A stretch of 64,000 nucleotides of DNA from Bacillota bacterium (GCA_023386315.1 JAEWJZ010000033.1:62001-126000), one strand, 5' to 3'. Positions 9,432 to 19,088 are shown, counted from the stretch's first letter. Program-made: numbers and translations. The notes: generated by a model from the letters alone, not told the origin.

Positions 9432-10574
9432 ATGGCAGATATATTCAAAATTGTCAAGTATGAGGGAGATAACAGCACCTTCATCTGGAAATCGGATGTG
9501 CAAGATTTTAACACGGGGACGCAGCTGATTGTCCACGAGTCTCAGGAAGCCATATTTTTTATGAATGGTCAGGCGTTAGACTTATTTGGTCCTGGACGCC
9601 ATACGCTTGAAACACAAAATATTCCCTTGATAAGGAAGTTCTTAAGTAAACCTACAAATGACCAGACGCCTTTTCATTGTCAGGTCTATTTCATTAATAA
9701 AGCCGAGCAAATGTCAATTAAATGGGGAACTGACAGTCAGGTTCAATACATGGAGCCGGCTTATAAATTTCCGTTAAAAATTGGTGCTTCGGGTGAGATG
9801 TCTTTACGGGTGGAAGATTCCAGAAAATTACTGGTAAAACTCCTCGGAACGGAGAAATCCCTTGATAAAACAGGGCTTACCCAGATGTTTCGTGTTTTTC
9901 TTATGGCAAGAGTGAAGCCGTATCTGGCGCAGACGATGCAGAGCAGCGAATTCGGAATCTTTGAAGTTGACTCGCATATGGGTGAGCTCTCAATGGCTTT
10001 GCATAAACAATTGATTCCGGACTTTGCTGATTATGGTGTGTCCCTGGAACGCTTTTTTGTCACAACCATCGTTAAACCAGATGGGGATAAAGCATATGAG
10101 TCCTTTAAGGATTTACATATCCGGCAATATGCCGATGTTGCTAATGCACAATTAAGGCAGAAAGTGGGGATTATTGACCAGCAGACAAGTGCACAGAAAA
10201 TGGTCATTGAATCTGCCGCATTAGCACAGAAACGAGCGCAGGAAGGGTATACCTATCAGGCTGAACGTGCTTATGATGTGGCTGAAAAGGTCGCTCAGAA
10301 TGAAGGAACAGGCAATTTGTCCAGTGCCGGGATTGGGCTTGGAATGATGGGAGGAATTGCCGGAGGACTGGGCGCTATGGTTGCAGGTATTACCACAGAT
10401 GCCGTTAATCCTGTGGATTTAAAGACGCCCGCCGGCACTCCGGCACCCGCAGGTTCCGATGACATGGGCGCGTTTAAACAAAAGCTGGAGAAGTTGAAGC
10501 TAATGAAAGAAACCGGAATGCTGTCTGATGAAGAATTTGATGAAGAAAAGAAAAAACTATTAAACAGCCTGTAA
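9432..10574 (+). CDS. SPFH/band-7 protein with C-terminal SHOCT tail (YdjI-like)
   Basis: The 380-residue protein is of the type often labelled virion core protein or YdjI. The SPFH domain covers about 25-235 (LIVHESQEAIFFMNGQ, LFGPGRHTLETQN). A helical stretch follows (about 235-290), then a glycine-rich hydrophobic segment (about 298-325, GIGLGMMGGIAGGLGAM). It ends in a SHOCT-like helix pair (about 345-380, KLEKLKLMKETGMLSDEEFD). SPFH proteins oligomerise on membranes. In Bacillus subtilis, a similar protein (YdjI) works with PspA, YdjG and YdjH in envelope stress. Here it leads a cassette with a membrane protein and a TIR protein. The ribosome binding site is GGGGAGG. Confidence 0.85.
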   Translation: MADIFKIVKYEGDNSTFIWKSDVQDFNTGTQLIVHESQEAIFFMNGQALDLFGPGRHTLETQNIPLIRKFLSKPTNDQTPFHCQVYFINKAEQMSIKWGTDSQVQYMEPAYKFPLKIGASGEMSLRVEDSRKLLVKLLGTEKSLDKTGLTQMFRVFLMARVKPYLAQTMQSSEFGIFEVDSHMGELSMALHKQLIPDFADYGVSLERFFVTTIVKPDGDKAYESFKDLHIRQYADVANAQLRQKVGIIDQQTSAQKMVIESAALAQKRAQEGYTYQAERAYDVAEKVAQNEGTGNLSSAGIGLGMMGGIAGGLGAMVAGITTDAVNPVDLKTPAGTPAPAGSDDMGAFKQKLEKLKLMKETGMLSDEEFDEEKKKLLNSL

Positions 10575-10604
10575 CAGGTGACCAATACATAAGGAGGACG
10601 CAGC

Positions 10605-11294
10605 ATGAATATCTCAAAAAACAAGGGGCTATCCCTGGTAATGGTGTTTATTATACTAGCTGTTTATAACATAATCGCTTTTTTGCTCCCGATCAGCCGG
10701 GGAGGAATGTTCTGGACAGGATACTGCTTTACCATGGCGGCGCTTTTATTGACTGCCGGAGTTGGGTTTTATACGCTGGGGCGGGAGGGATTAAAAAGTA
10801 AAGTCTATGGAATACCATTGCTTTCTCTTTCGTGGAGTTATCTGACCGCACAGCTGATTATCGGTTTGCTGGAGATGGTTTTGCCATCTATTCCGTTTCA
10901 GTATGGAATTATACTGAATGCGGTTCTCTTTGGCGCCTGTCTGGCCGGCTTAATTGCGTCAGATATCGCAACAGGTGAGATTGAGCGCATTGATGAGAAG
11001 GTGAAAGAAAAAGTTTCTTACATTAAGTCTCTGCAGGCAGATATAGAAAGTCTGGCAGGCAAAACTGCAGATGAAGATGCAAAGAAGACATTGAAAGACC
11101 TTGCACAAGCAATCCGCTACAGCGATCCAATGAGCAGCCCCCGGCTTTCGGAAATTGAAAATGAGATCAAAATGAAAGTCAACGGACTTTCCGATGCGGC
11201 AGCTTCCTGCGATTCACCTGCAATCGTATCCATTTGTGGAGAGTTGCAGCAGCTGATATCCGAACGTAACAGAAAATGTAAAACAATGAAATAG
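10605..11294 (+). CDS. Four-helix membrane protein with cytoplasmic helical tail
   Basis: The 229-residue protein has four hydrophobic segments at about 8-28, 35-58, 70-93 and 101-120. The charged helical C-terminal tail (about 125-229) contains DEKVKEKVSYIKSLQADIES and is probably cytoplasmic. I do not recognise a named family. Its place between SPFH and zinc-ribbon genes recalls YdjH of the B. subtilis pspA-ydjGHI operon, so a membrane anchor for the cassette is a reasonable guess. It starts 31 bases after the SPFH stop, with AAGGAGG upstream, and ends 22 bases before the TIR gene start. Confidence 0.75.
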   Translation: MNISKNKGLSLVMVFIILAVYNIIAFLLPISRGGMFWTGYCFTMAALLLTAGVGFYTLGREGLKSKVYGIPLLSLSWSYLTAQLIIGLLEMVLPSIPFQYGIILNAVLFGACLAGLIASDIATGEIERIDEKVKEKVSYIKSLQADIESLAGKTADEDAKKTLKDLAQAIRYSDPMSSPRLSEIENEIKMKVNGLSDAAASCDSPAIVSICGELQQLISERNRKCKTMK

Positions 11295-11316
11295 TGTATG
11301 ATTGAGGAGGCTAACT

Positions 11317-12960
11317 ATGGCAGTATTAAAGTGTAAAATGTGCGGTGGGGATATAGAAGCTGCCCCAAATCAAACTTACGGAACCTGTGATCATTGCGGC
11401 AGCACAATGACTTTGCCCAAAGCAGCTGATGAACAAATTACAAACCTTTATAACCGTGCAAACCATTTCAGACGTCAGAATGACTTTGATAAGGCGGTGT
11501 CAGCGTATGAGAACATCCTTAATATTGACGCCTCATCTGCAGAAGCCCATTGGGGCCTTGTGCTGTCAAAGTATGGAATCGAATATGTGGAAGACCCACA
11601 GTCTGATGAACGCATTCCTACCTGCCATCGTGTACAAAGCGATTCCATTTTAACAGATGCGGATTATCTTTCTGCGATTGAATATGCAGAGGATGTATAT
11701 ACAAAAAATCTTTATGAGTCAGAAGCAAAGCGTATTGCTGACATTCAAAAGCGTATTCTTTCCATATCAGCAAAAGAGGAACCATACGATGTTTTCATCT
11801 GTTATAAGGAAACCACAGATGGCGGAAGCCGCACAAAAGACAGCACAATGGCACAGGATGTTTACTATCAGTTAACAAACGAGGGCTATAAAGTGTTTTT
11901 CTCACGGATTACTTTAGAGGATAAACTCGGTCAGGAGTATGAGCCATACATATTTGCAGCTTTAAACAGCGCTAAAGTGATGGTGGTAATTGGCACAAAA
12001 CAGGAACATTTTAATGCTACATGGGTTAAAAATGAATGGAGCCGTTATCTTTCGTTATCAAAAAACGATAGGAACAGGCTTTTGATTCCATGCTACAGCG
12101 ATATGGATGCATACGATCTGCCTGAAGAATTGTCTATGCTTCAAAGTCAGGATATGACAAAGATCGGCTTTATCCAGGACTTAATACGGGGAATAAAAAA
12201 AGTTTTGTCTTCATCTGCAGAGAAGCCAGTCAGTCATTCACAGGCAAACGTGGATGTACCATTTATGACACCTGGCGTTACTCAGCTGTTAGAACGTGTC
12301 AGCCTTTTCCTTGAAGACGGAAATTTTGAATCAGCCGATGAGTATTGTGACAGGATTTTAGACTTAGAGCCAAGAAACTCACAGGCTTATTTCTATAAAC
12401 TTCTGGTCTGGCTTAAAATGCGCAGTCCGGATGAGATTATCTTAAATGACAAATCCCTGGATGAATATCCGGATTACCAAAAAGCGGTTCGGTTTGCTGA
12501 TGACAGTTATAAAGCAATGCTTGAAGATTATAATCAGAGAATAAAGGATCGGCTGGAAAATGAGCGGATCGAGGGCATTTATCAAGATGGGCTGTTAAAG
12601 ATGCAGGCTGCCCTGACTGAGACAGAATATCTGGAGGCAGCTTCCGTGTTTGATGGCCTAAAGGAATATAAAGATTCAGGTGATAAAGCAGATTCATGCC
12701 GCGCATTGGCAAATGAGAAGCGCCTTGAAAAGGAACGTGCAAAAGAAGAGGCTCGCTTAAAAGTGGAAGAGAGACAGCGTTTAGAGCAGGAGTTCACCGA
12801 TGAGATGAACTCGCTGCGGGAACGAATAAAAGAACTTGAAAAAATAAATATGAAGCTTAATATATTTCAGAGGGGGAAAAAGGCTGAAGTTGAAAGAGAG
12901 CTTGTTGAATTATACGAACGCATTCGGCAAACGAGAAAACAATACGGGAAAGACTTTTAA
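11317..12960 (+). CDS. Zinc-ribbon, TPR and TIR domain protein
   Basis: The 547-residue protein starts at ATG 11317 behind GAGGAGG; an in-frame TTG at 11302 overlaps that site and is unlikely. The order is a zinc ribbon (about 4-30, CKMCGG and CDHCGS), TPR-like helices (about 40-90), a TIR domain (about 155-290) and a second TPR-like region (about 315-400). A charged coiled coil ends the protein (about 460-540). The TIR begins with YDVFICYKE and has VFFSRITLEDKLG, and WVKNEW places a Glu at about 240 where NADase TIRs carry the catalytic Glu. TIR domains cleave NAD or bind partners in immunity and stress. Context suggests an effector controlled by the SPFH membrane scaffold. Confidence 0.87.
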   Translation: MAVLKCKMCGGDIEAAPNQTYGTCDHCGSTMTLPKAADEQITNLYNRANHFRRQNDFDKAVSAYENILNIDASSAEAHWGLVLSKYGIEYVEDPQSDERIPTCHRVQSDSILTDADYLSAIEYAEDVYTKNLYESEAKRIADIQKRILSISAKEEPYDVFICYKETTDGGSRTKDSTMAQDVYYQLTNEGYKVFFSRITLEDKLGQEYEPYIFAALNSAKVMVVIGTKQEHFNATWVKNEWSRYLSLSKNDRNRLLIPCYSDMDAYDLPEELSMLQSQDMTKIGFIQDLIRGIKKVLSSSAEKPVSHSQANVDVPFMTPGVTQLLERVSLFLEDGNFESADEYCDRILDLEPRNSQAYFYKLLVWLKMRSPDEIILNDKSLDEYPDYQKAVRFADDSYKAMLEDYNQRIKDRLENERIEGIYQDGLLKMQAALTETEYLEAASVFDGLKEYKDSGDKADSCRALANEKRLEKERAKEEARLKVEERQRLEQEFTDEMNSLRERIKELEKINMKLNIFQRGKKAEVERELVELYERIRQTRKQYGKDF

Positions 12961-13027
12961 GATATTGAGAATTTGCAGAATGCCTGGGTTATAACATTAC
13001 GATTTGCATTTCCAGGGGGATACATGT

Positions 13028-13924
13028 ATGCAGATTTTAACCAACCAATTTCAAAAAGAGTTAAAGGAACACGGGGACTATCAATTTCCATTACTAATTA
13101 GTAATGAAAGGCTATCAAAGTATGACACAAATTCATTCCTCTGGCACTGGCATCCTGAGATTGAGGTTACATTAATCACAAATGGGCAGATGATCTATGA
13201 GATTAATAATGAGCAGTTTCATCTTTGTCAGGGGGAGGCGCTTTTTGGTAATACAGGAGTTCTACATACTGGCCGTATGTATGAAAATATGGATTGTGAG
13301 TATGTGTCAATCACATTTGATCCGAAATTGATATACTCCTATGAAAACAGTATTTTCTACTTAAAATACGTATCCCCGTTTATTCAGAATCTTTCCCTGT
13401 TCTCAATTTATTTTGATTTCACGAAACCCTGGCATGGAGAGATCACAGGGATACTGAATGAACTTGTTACGATTTATCAGCAGCGGCTGGATTCTTATGA
13501 AATTGATGTTCTGATCAAGCTGCTGGAATTCTGGAAAGTGTTATTTTTAAATTATGATACAACCCGGACGATAACGTCACCCGAACAATATAATTATGAA
13601 AGAATCAGGAGTATTCTATCATTCATTGAAGAAAATTACAGCCATAAAATAACTTTGGAAGAGATTGCAGAACACGTACATATCTGCAAAGGAGAATGCT
13701 GCAGAATTTTTAAGCAGTATATGAAGATTCCGCTTTTTAAGTTTATTCTGGATTATCGTATTGAAAAAAGTATAAAGGATCTGGTTGCTTCCAATGCTTC
13801 CATTGGAGATATTGCCGCAAAAGTCGGATTTGGCGATTCCAATTACTATTCTCATACATTTTACAAAGTAAAAGGCTGCTCCCCAACGGAATATCGAAAG
13901 AAAAGCCTGAACCATAATAGATGA
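13028..13924 (+). CDS. AraC family transcriptional regulator with cupin sensor
   Basis: The 298-residue protein has an N-terminal cupin-like sensor (about 25-110, FLWHWHPEIEVTLITNG) and two C-terminal AraC helix-turn-helix motifs (about 195-292, including ITLEEIAEHVHICKGECCRIF and SIGDIAAKVGFGDSNYYSHTF). I chose ATG 13028, which has AGGGGGA at 13014-13020; a TTG at 13004 would add eight residues without a site. Proteins of this build usually sense sugars or related metabolites. No clear target adjoins it, because the next gene is a glycosyltransferase after a terminator. The target is unknown. Confidence 0.9.
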   Translation: MQILTNQFQKELKEHGDYQFPLLISNERLSKYDTNSFLWHWHPEIEVTLITNGQMIYEINNEQFHLCQGEALFGNTGVLHTGRMYENMDCEYVSITFDPKLIYSYENSIFYLKYVSPFIQNLSLFSIYFDFTKPWHGEITGILNELVTIYQQRLDSYEIDVLIKLLEFWKVLFLNYDTTRTITSPEQYNYERIRSILSFIEENYSHKITLEEIAEHVHICKGECCRIFKQYMKIPLFKFILDYRIEKSIKDLVASNASIGDIAAKVGFGDSNYYSHTFYKVKGCSPTEYRKKSLNHNR

Positions 13925-13950
13925 AGCAAATTATTTTTGCTTGTGAAGAT

Positions 13951-13983
13951 CCGCCCTTTCAATAACGAAAGAGGCGGTTTTTT
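13951..13983 (+). terminator. Intrinsic terminator after the AraC gene
   Basis: CCGCCCTTTC and GAAAGAGGCGG form a stem around AATAAC and are followed by TTTTTT. Confidence 0.85.
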
Positions 13984-14105
13984 ATCAGACATTTTTAGCC
14001 TGATCCTTAATATATTACATGTTCTTCCTATTATATTTAAGGTGTGTTTTTTTAAAGACAGGTAAAATTAAGATAACACAGAAATCAGTCATGGAAGGAG
14101 AGCTT

Positions 14106-15197
14106 ATGGGGGAAAATAACAGGAAAGAGAATTCGGAAATTCTGGTAAGTATTCTGGTCGCTGCCTACAACATGCAGGGTACAATAGACAGATGTGTGCA
14201 GTCCTTAATCAATCAGACATTAGATAATATTGAAATAATTATTGTGAATGATGGATCAACCGATGGCTCGGGAGAAATTTGTGATCGGTACGCAGCTGAA
14301 GACAACCGTGTTAAAGTCATTCACCAGAAGAATAAAGGACTATCCGCGACCAGAGAAGTCTGTTTGAAAAATGCATCAGGTCAATATATCAGTTTTGTTG
14401 ACAGTGATGACTGGTGTGAACTGGATATGTGTGAAAAGTTATATGAAGAAGCGATTAAATCATCAGCCGATCTGGTGTTTTTTTCTGCATACAGGCATCG
14501 CCAGGATGGAGTTGCTGTTATTTGCAATCTGCCTATCCATGCTGGTTTATACACAATTACTGATTTATATGAAAGCTACATACTTCCTCTATATGGGGAT
14601 GTGCGGCATGATCAGATCATAACTACAGGCTATATCTGGTGCTGCCTGTTTAAATCGGAAATGTTAAAAAACATTAAGTTTTATAAAGATGTCTTCCTGC
14701 ATGAGGATGAGATCATGATTCTTCAGTCCTTTATGAAGGCAAAGAGCTTATACATAACGGATCAGCCGTTCTATCACTATAACAGAATGTCCGCAAATTC
14801 GTTAAGTAAACGGTCAACATACTGGAATGGTTACTGGGATAATATGACTGAGGTGTTCAAGGCGAAGAAAGAATTTGCAGAGGTTCTCTTTGAGCATGAG
14901 AATGATTACATGGGCAGATTAATCACTTATCTATATTTCAAATTTCTAAGGAGTATAAGAAATGAGACACATCATGAGAATCCGGCCGGGTTCTGGGGCG
15001 GTCTTGTCAATGTTTACAAAATGAGAAATAAAAAATTCTTATTTGAAAATAAAAAATATTTGTTAAAAGACGAGTTTACATCTGCCGAAAAAGTGCTGAT
15101 TAAACTGATTGAGCTGCGATTATATTTTATGGTGTATTTTTATTATGCGGCTGCCTGCGGACGTATGCGGACATTTCAGGAAAAAACTAAGAATTAG
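14106..15197 (+). CDS. GT2 family glycosyltransferase
   Basis: The protein has 363 residues from ATG 14106, which has GGAAGGAG directly upstream; earlier in-frame starts lack a site. The GT-A fold is clear: ILVSILVAAYNMQGTI, the nucleotide-binding VNDGSTDGSG with Asp49, and the metal-binding VDSDDW (Asp99, Asp101, Asp102). It transfers a sugar from a nucleotide donor, probably onto a surface polysaccharide or teichoic acid. There is a weakly hydrophobic patch near the C-terminus (LYFMVYFYYAAA). The convergent gene is a lipid-linked oligosaccharide flippase relative, in keeping with envelope glycan work. The exact donor and acceptor are unknown. Confidence 0.88.
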   Translation: MGENNRKENSEILVSILVAAYNMQGTIDRCVQSLINQTLDNIEIIIVNDGSTDGSGEICDRYAAEDNRVKVIHQKNKGLSATREVCLKNASGQYISFVDSDDWCELDMCEKLYEEAIKSSADLVFFSAYRHRQDGVAVICNLPIHAGLYTITDLYESYILPLYGDVRHDQIITTGYIWCCLFKSEMLKNIKFYKDVFLHEDEIMILQSFMKAKSLYITDQPFYHYNRMSANSLSKRSTYWNGYWDNMTEVFKAKKEFAEVLFEHENDYMGRLITYLYFKFLRSIRNETHHENPAGFWGGLVNVYKMRNKKFLFENKKYLLKDEFTSAEKVLIKLIELRLYFMVYFYYAAACGRMRTFQEKTKN

Positions 15198-15235
15198 TTT
15201 GAGGATGCTTATAAAACCGCAGGTGTTCAGAGAAG

Positions 15236-15269
15236 GCCTCTGCATTGGTATTCAATGCGAGGCTTTTTC
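15236..15269 (+). terminator. Intrinsic terminator after the glycosyltransferase gene
   Basis: GCCTC-T-GCATTG pairs with CAATGC-GAGGC around GTATT with one bulged base, then TTTTTC. It lies between convergent genes and may serve both strands weakly. Confidence 0.8.
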
Positions 15270-15300
15270 TGATAGATATTAGTAAAGAATGTTTTTTAAC

Positions 15301-16941
15301 TTAATTAAATAAATGAAATTGTTCGGCAACACGGTATAATGTATGGCCGGCAGGAAATTCTGTTAATTCATCTCCGCTGATCCCCCTGAATTTTAAAATT
15401 AAATAAAAATACACGAAAACAGATGCAATAATTGAAATGAGCACGGATATAGAATTGCTTTTAACAATGAAGTAAATTCCATGATAGACAGCGTAGCAAA
15501 CCACTCCCATTATAATGGAGCATATAAAAGGCTTCAGGAAGATCTTGGTTTTGTTTTCGCTATAACGTAAATATTTTTTCAAAGCGAAGCTATTTAAAAT
15601 CATGACTATGAAGGGGAGAATAATATTTCCGATGATCAATGAATATATCCCAAGATTTAAATGATTTAAACAGATATAGACCACGCCAATATGAATGAAC
15701 AGGCCGACTGCTGAATTCATAACTGGAATTTTCATCTTATTAATCCCCTGCAAGGTAGAACTGGTTATTGTGGAATAAGCATAAAACAGAATGGCGGCTG
15801 CACCGGTAAGCAATAAATTTGCGCCTAATTCAACATTATATCTGGGAAACAGAATGCTTAAAACAGGTTTTCCTAAGATCATTAATCCTATTGTACTTGG
15901 AAAGGCTATATTCATGTTGAAAAGAATTGAGCTTGATATCTTCTTCCTGGTCTCATTGTATTTTTTATTGGTATGTGAACTTACAATACTTGGAATCATG
16001 GAACCTCCAAAGGAACTGGAGATAGCAATAGGAACACTGATTAACAGCTTGTATAGTGTGCTGTAGTTACCCTGCAGTATACTGATATCAGATTCCGAAA
16101 AGCCCTTACGGCCAAGAATATTATTAAATAGTGATATATCAATGACGCCATTCACCTGATATACAGTCTGACTTAATATAATAGGAATTACTGTTATGAA
16201 AATGGATTGATATATGATTTTAATACTGTCGGTCTGTTCTGCATTATATTTCCTCAGCTGTTTTCGTATATTGGGGGAATACAAAATAAAGATAAATATA
16301 AGAAACAGCAGTCCGGATAAAGCGCCGATACAGGTTCCTAGCGTGCCTCCTGCAGCTCCCCAGGCAGCCACTTCATTGGAGGTATTGTTTAGTCTGATTA
16401 AATAGCTGGCAGCTGCAATACTGACAACAGCGTTTATAATCTGCTCGATTACCTGGGAAACAGCTGTTGGGACCATGGTGCGTTTACCCTGAAAAAAGCC
16501 CCGGAATACGCCCATTACGGATACGATAAATATAGTTGGAGCTAATATTTTTAGTGATTTTGATACTCCGGTATATTTGTTTAACAGATTGCTCTCAATC
16601 CAATAAGCATTGCAGTATAAATACAGGCTTGCTGCTAATCCAATGATGATTGAAAAAATAAGACAGTAGAGAAGGTAAATGTAGGCGTTCTTATACCTTT
16701 TTTGTATCATTTTTTCAGATATTAATTTGGAAACAGCTAATGGCATACTATATGAAGAAAGAATAAGTATAATATTATAGATCTCAAAAGCGGCAGAGTA
16801 TATACCCATCGCTTTTTCCCCCATGATATTAGCCATGGGTATTCTGTAAATCAACCCGATAAAACGTACGATAATTGAGGCAACAGCTAAAATGCTGCCC
16901 TGCTTTATAATGCTGTTTTTATTTTCTTTATGGTTTGTCAT
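15301..16941 (-). CDS. MurJ/SpoVB-like polysaccharide flippase
   Basis: The 546-residue protein belongs to the MVF/PST group (SpoVB and Amj/MurJ relatives). It has about fourteen hydrophobic segments and the family start GSILAVASIIVRFIGLIYRI followed by MANIMGEKAMGIYSAAFE. FRGFFQGKRTMVPTAVSQVIEQ is typical of SpoVB-type proteins. These export lipid-linked glycan precursors across the membrane. It is convergent with a glycosyltransferase. Clostridia carry several paralogues, so peptidoglycan, spore cortex and capsule substrates all remain possible. Confidence 0.87.
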   Translation of the reverse strand: MTNHKENKNSIIKQGSILAVASIIVRFIGLIYRIPMANIMGEKAMGIYSAAFEIYNIILILSSYSMPLAVSKLISEKMIQKRYKNAYIYLLYCLIFSIIIGLAASLYLYCNAYWIESNLLNKYTGVSKSLKILAPTIFIVSVMGVFRGFFQGKRTMVPTAVSQVIEQIINAVVSIAAASYLIRLNNTSNEVAAWGAAGGTLGTCIGALSGLLFLIFIFILYSPNIRKQLRKYNAEQTDSIKIIYQSIFITVIPIILSQTVYQVNGVIDISLFNNILGRKGFSESDISILQGNYSTLYKLLISVPIAISSSFGGSMIPSIVSSHTNKKYNETRKKISSSILFNMNIAFPSTIGLMILGKPVLSILFPRYNVELGANLLLTGAAAILFYAYSTITSSTLQGINKMKIPVMNSAVGLFIHIGVVYICLNHLNLGIYSLIIGNIILPFIVMILNSFALKKYLRYSENKTKIFLKPFICSIIMGVVCYAVYHGIYFIVKSNSISVLISIIASVFVYFYLILKFRGISGDELTEFPAGHTLYRVAEQFHLFN

Positions 16942-17156
16942 ATTGATCAGGTTCCTCTGTCATATTTACATAAATATTTTGTATTATAAAAGGGGTGCTG
17001 TATTATCTTACATCAAAAAAGAGGTTAATACAATCATGATATCATTTCAGAAATTCTGCTTGTTCTTTCACATTGTTATTCTCTCCCCGACCGCATATAA
17101 TTAAATTTATTAGCAGCAATAAGTTTTTTCATAAACAGAGCCAGGGAGGAACTTTT

Positions 17157-19088
17157 ATGTATAACCAAAGCAAGCTTCAGCTTCAGCTGATCAGGCATTT
17201 GCTGAACGCTCAGAATCCGCTGAGCAGTGACGTTCTGGCGGTGGTGATGGGGACAACCTCAAAAACCATCCGCAGTTACATTGATTCAATCAATGAAATT
17301 TTAAAATTGACCTGCGGTGCTAAAATTGTTTCAAAAACTGGAACCGGATATTATCTGGAAGTACTTGATGAGGCTGAATTCTGGAACTTTAATCAGACAT
17401 TCAACTCCAAATATTTTGATGATTACCTGCTTCCTGATATTGAAACAGCCAGAATCCGTTATATGATACGCAGGCTTCTCTTCTCAGAAAATTACGTAAA
17501 GATTGAGTGGCTTGCAGATGAGCTGTTTGTCAGCAGAACCACGGTTTCAAGCGCTTTAAAAAGTGTAAAAGCAGTTCTTTCTGAATACCATCTGGAACTG
17601 CAGCAGCGTGCTAATTATGGAATACGGGTGATTGGACAGGAGAGTCACAGAAGAGTGGCGCAGTCCGATTATATATATTCTGATGAGGACTCCACAAGCG
17701 TGGATATGGATATCTACAGAAATATTTACCGCTATGATACCAAGGTTGTGAGAGAGCAGATTTACAAGAATCTGATAGAATATAACATTTCCATAGCAAA
17801 TAACTCTTTATTAAAACTCACCAGTCTTTTGCTGGTTTCTGATTACCGGATCAGGAGTGGGTGTCAGATAGAATTTCACGGCGATTTGGAGGATGTTAAA
17901 TCAAAGGTGGAAATTCTTCTGGCAAAATCAATTGTCAATGGACTGTTTGATACGCAGTGGAGTGAAATGGAAATTGCATGGCTGGCAGCTTTTATTATAT
18001 CCAGAAGAAATATTACAGATAAGGATCGATATGAGATACGGAAGGAGAGAAAATATTACGAAATAAGCGGACGGATCATTGACTGGATCTATAGCATCAC
18101 TGAGGTGGATTTAACCATTGATCCTAAGTTCCGGGTGGAACTGGCAAGACATCTGCGGGGGATGTTTTATCGGATTAATTATGGGTTTGAAAAAAAGGAT
18201 GTACGGCTGTTAGAGACGAAGGGGAATAATTCGGCATTTGAATACGCGGTTATTGCTGCCAGGTATTTAGAGCTGGAATACGGTTATCAGGTTCAGGAAT
18301 CAGAGATTGTATATTTATCCTACCGGTTTTTCACACATTTCAGGTTAAATACCAACCACGGGAAACAGAACATTCTTGTTGTCATGGATAAAGGTGCCAA
18401 TACATCGGATCTGTTTATTTATGAACTGACTTTAGAATTTGGCAACTATATCGGAGATTTTGATTCTGCGGAAATCTATCAGATTCCCTATTTGCCAATA
18501 GAAAATTTTGATTGTCTGATTACGGATATCCCATCTCTTAAATTTGAAAATAAAATTCCGGTTTTACGGGTAAATTATTTTCTTACGGAGAAGGATATTG
18601 CTCTCTTAAAGGATTATTTTACAAGAAGATCTGAAAATGCTGTGCGGTTCTTAAACAGCTTCAGAGAAGATTTATTTGTCCGTAATATTGATGCAGAGAG
18701 CAAAGAAGAGGTTATAAAATTACTTTATGATAAGGTAATTGACAACATGGAGCTGGATACAGGAGTTTATGAAAACATTCTGGAACGGGAAAGAATGGCA
18801 TCTACGGAGCAGGGGAATTGTACCGCAACTCCCCATAGCTTCTACGCTGCCCAAGATGAGCCGTTGATTGTTGTAGGAGTGTTGAAAAAACCTATTTTAT
18901 GGGATAAGGAGAAATGCCGCCTTGTTTTTCTGGTACTTAACGGAAGTATGGAAAATGAACTTTTTACGGCACTCAGCATGATCAAGATCGCTGTTCAGGA
19001 TATTCGTTTTGTGTACAATATGATTAATGCAAGAACGTTTAATCAGGTTAAAATATGCATATCAGACTATATGGACCGGATTAAATAA
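17157..19088 (+). CDS. BglG-type multidomain PTS transcriptional regulator
   Basis: The 643-residue protein starts at ATG 17157 behind GGGAGGA. The order is an HTH_11 (about 5-60), an Mga-like HTH (about 110-165), two PRD regions (about 195-405), an EIIB-like domain (about 410-500) and an EIIA-2 domain (about 510-640). Some phosphosites are gone: the EIIB P-loop reads VVMDKGANTS, with Met where Cys is expected, and the first PRD lacks a clear histidine. RHLRGMFYR in PRD2 and the EIIA-type TPHSF keep histidines. It lies upstream of a mannose-family PTS operon and presumably activates it in response to PTS phosphorylation. Confidence 0.87.
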   Translation: MYNQSKLQLQLIRHLLNAQNPLSSDVLAVVMGTTSKTIRSYIDSINEILKLTCGAKIVSKTGTGYYLEVLDEAEFWNFNQTFNSKYFDDYLLPDIETARIRYMIRRLLFSENYVKIEWLADELFVSRTTVSSALKSVKAVLSEYHLELQQRANYGIRVIGQESHRRVAQSDYIYSDEDSTSVDMDIYRNIYRYDTKVVREQIYKNLIEYNISIANNSLLKLTSLLLVSDYRIRSGCQIEFHGDLEDVKSKVEILLAKSIVNGLFDTQWSEMEIAWLAAFIISRRNITDKDRYEIRKERKYYEISGRIIDWIYSITEVDLTIDPKFRVELARHLRGMFYRINYGFEKKDVRLLETKGNNSAFEYAVIAARYLELEYGYQVQESEIVYLSYRFFTHFRLNTNHGKQNILVVMDKGANTSDLFIYELTLEFGNYIGDFDSAEIYQIPYLPIENFDCLITDIPSLKFENKIPVLRVNYFLTEKDIALLKDYFTRRSENAVRFLNSFREDLFVRNIDAESKEEVIKLLYDKVIDNMELDTGVYENILERERMASTEQGNCTATPHSFYAAQDEPLIVVGVLKKPILWDKEKCRLVFLVLNGSMENELFTALSMIKIAVQDIRFVYNMINARTFNQVKICISDYMDRIK

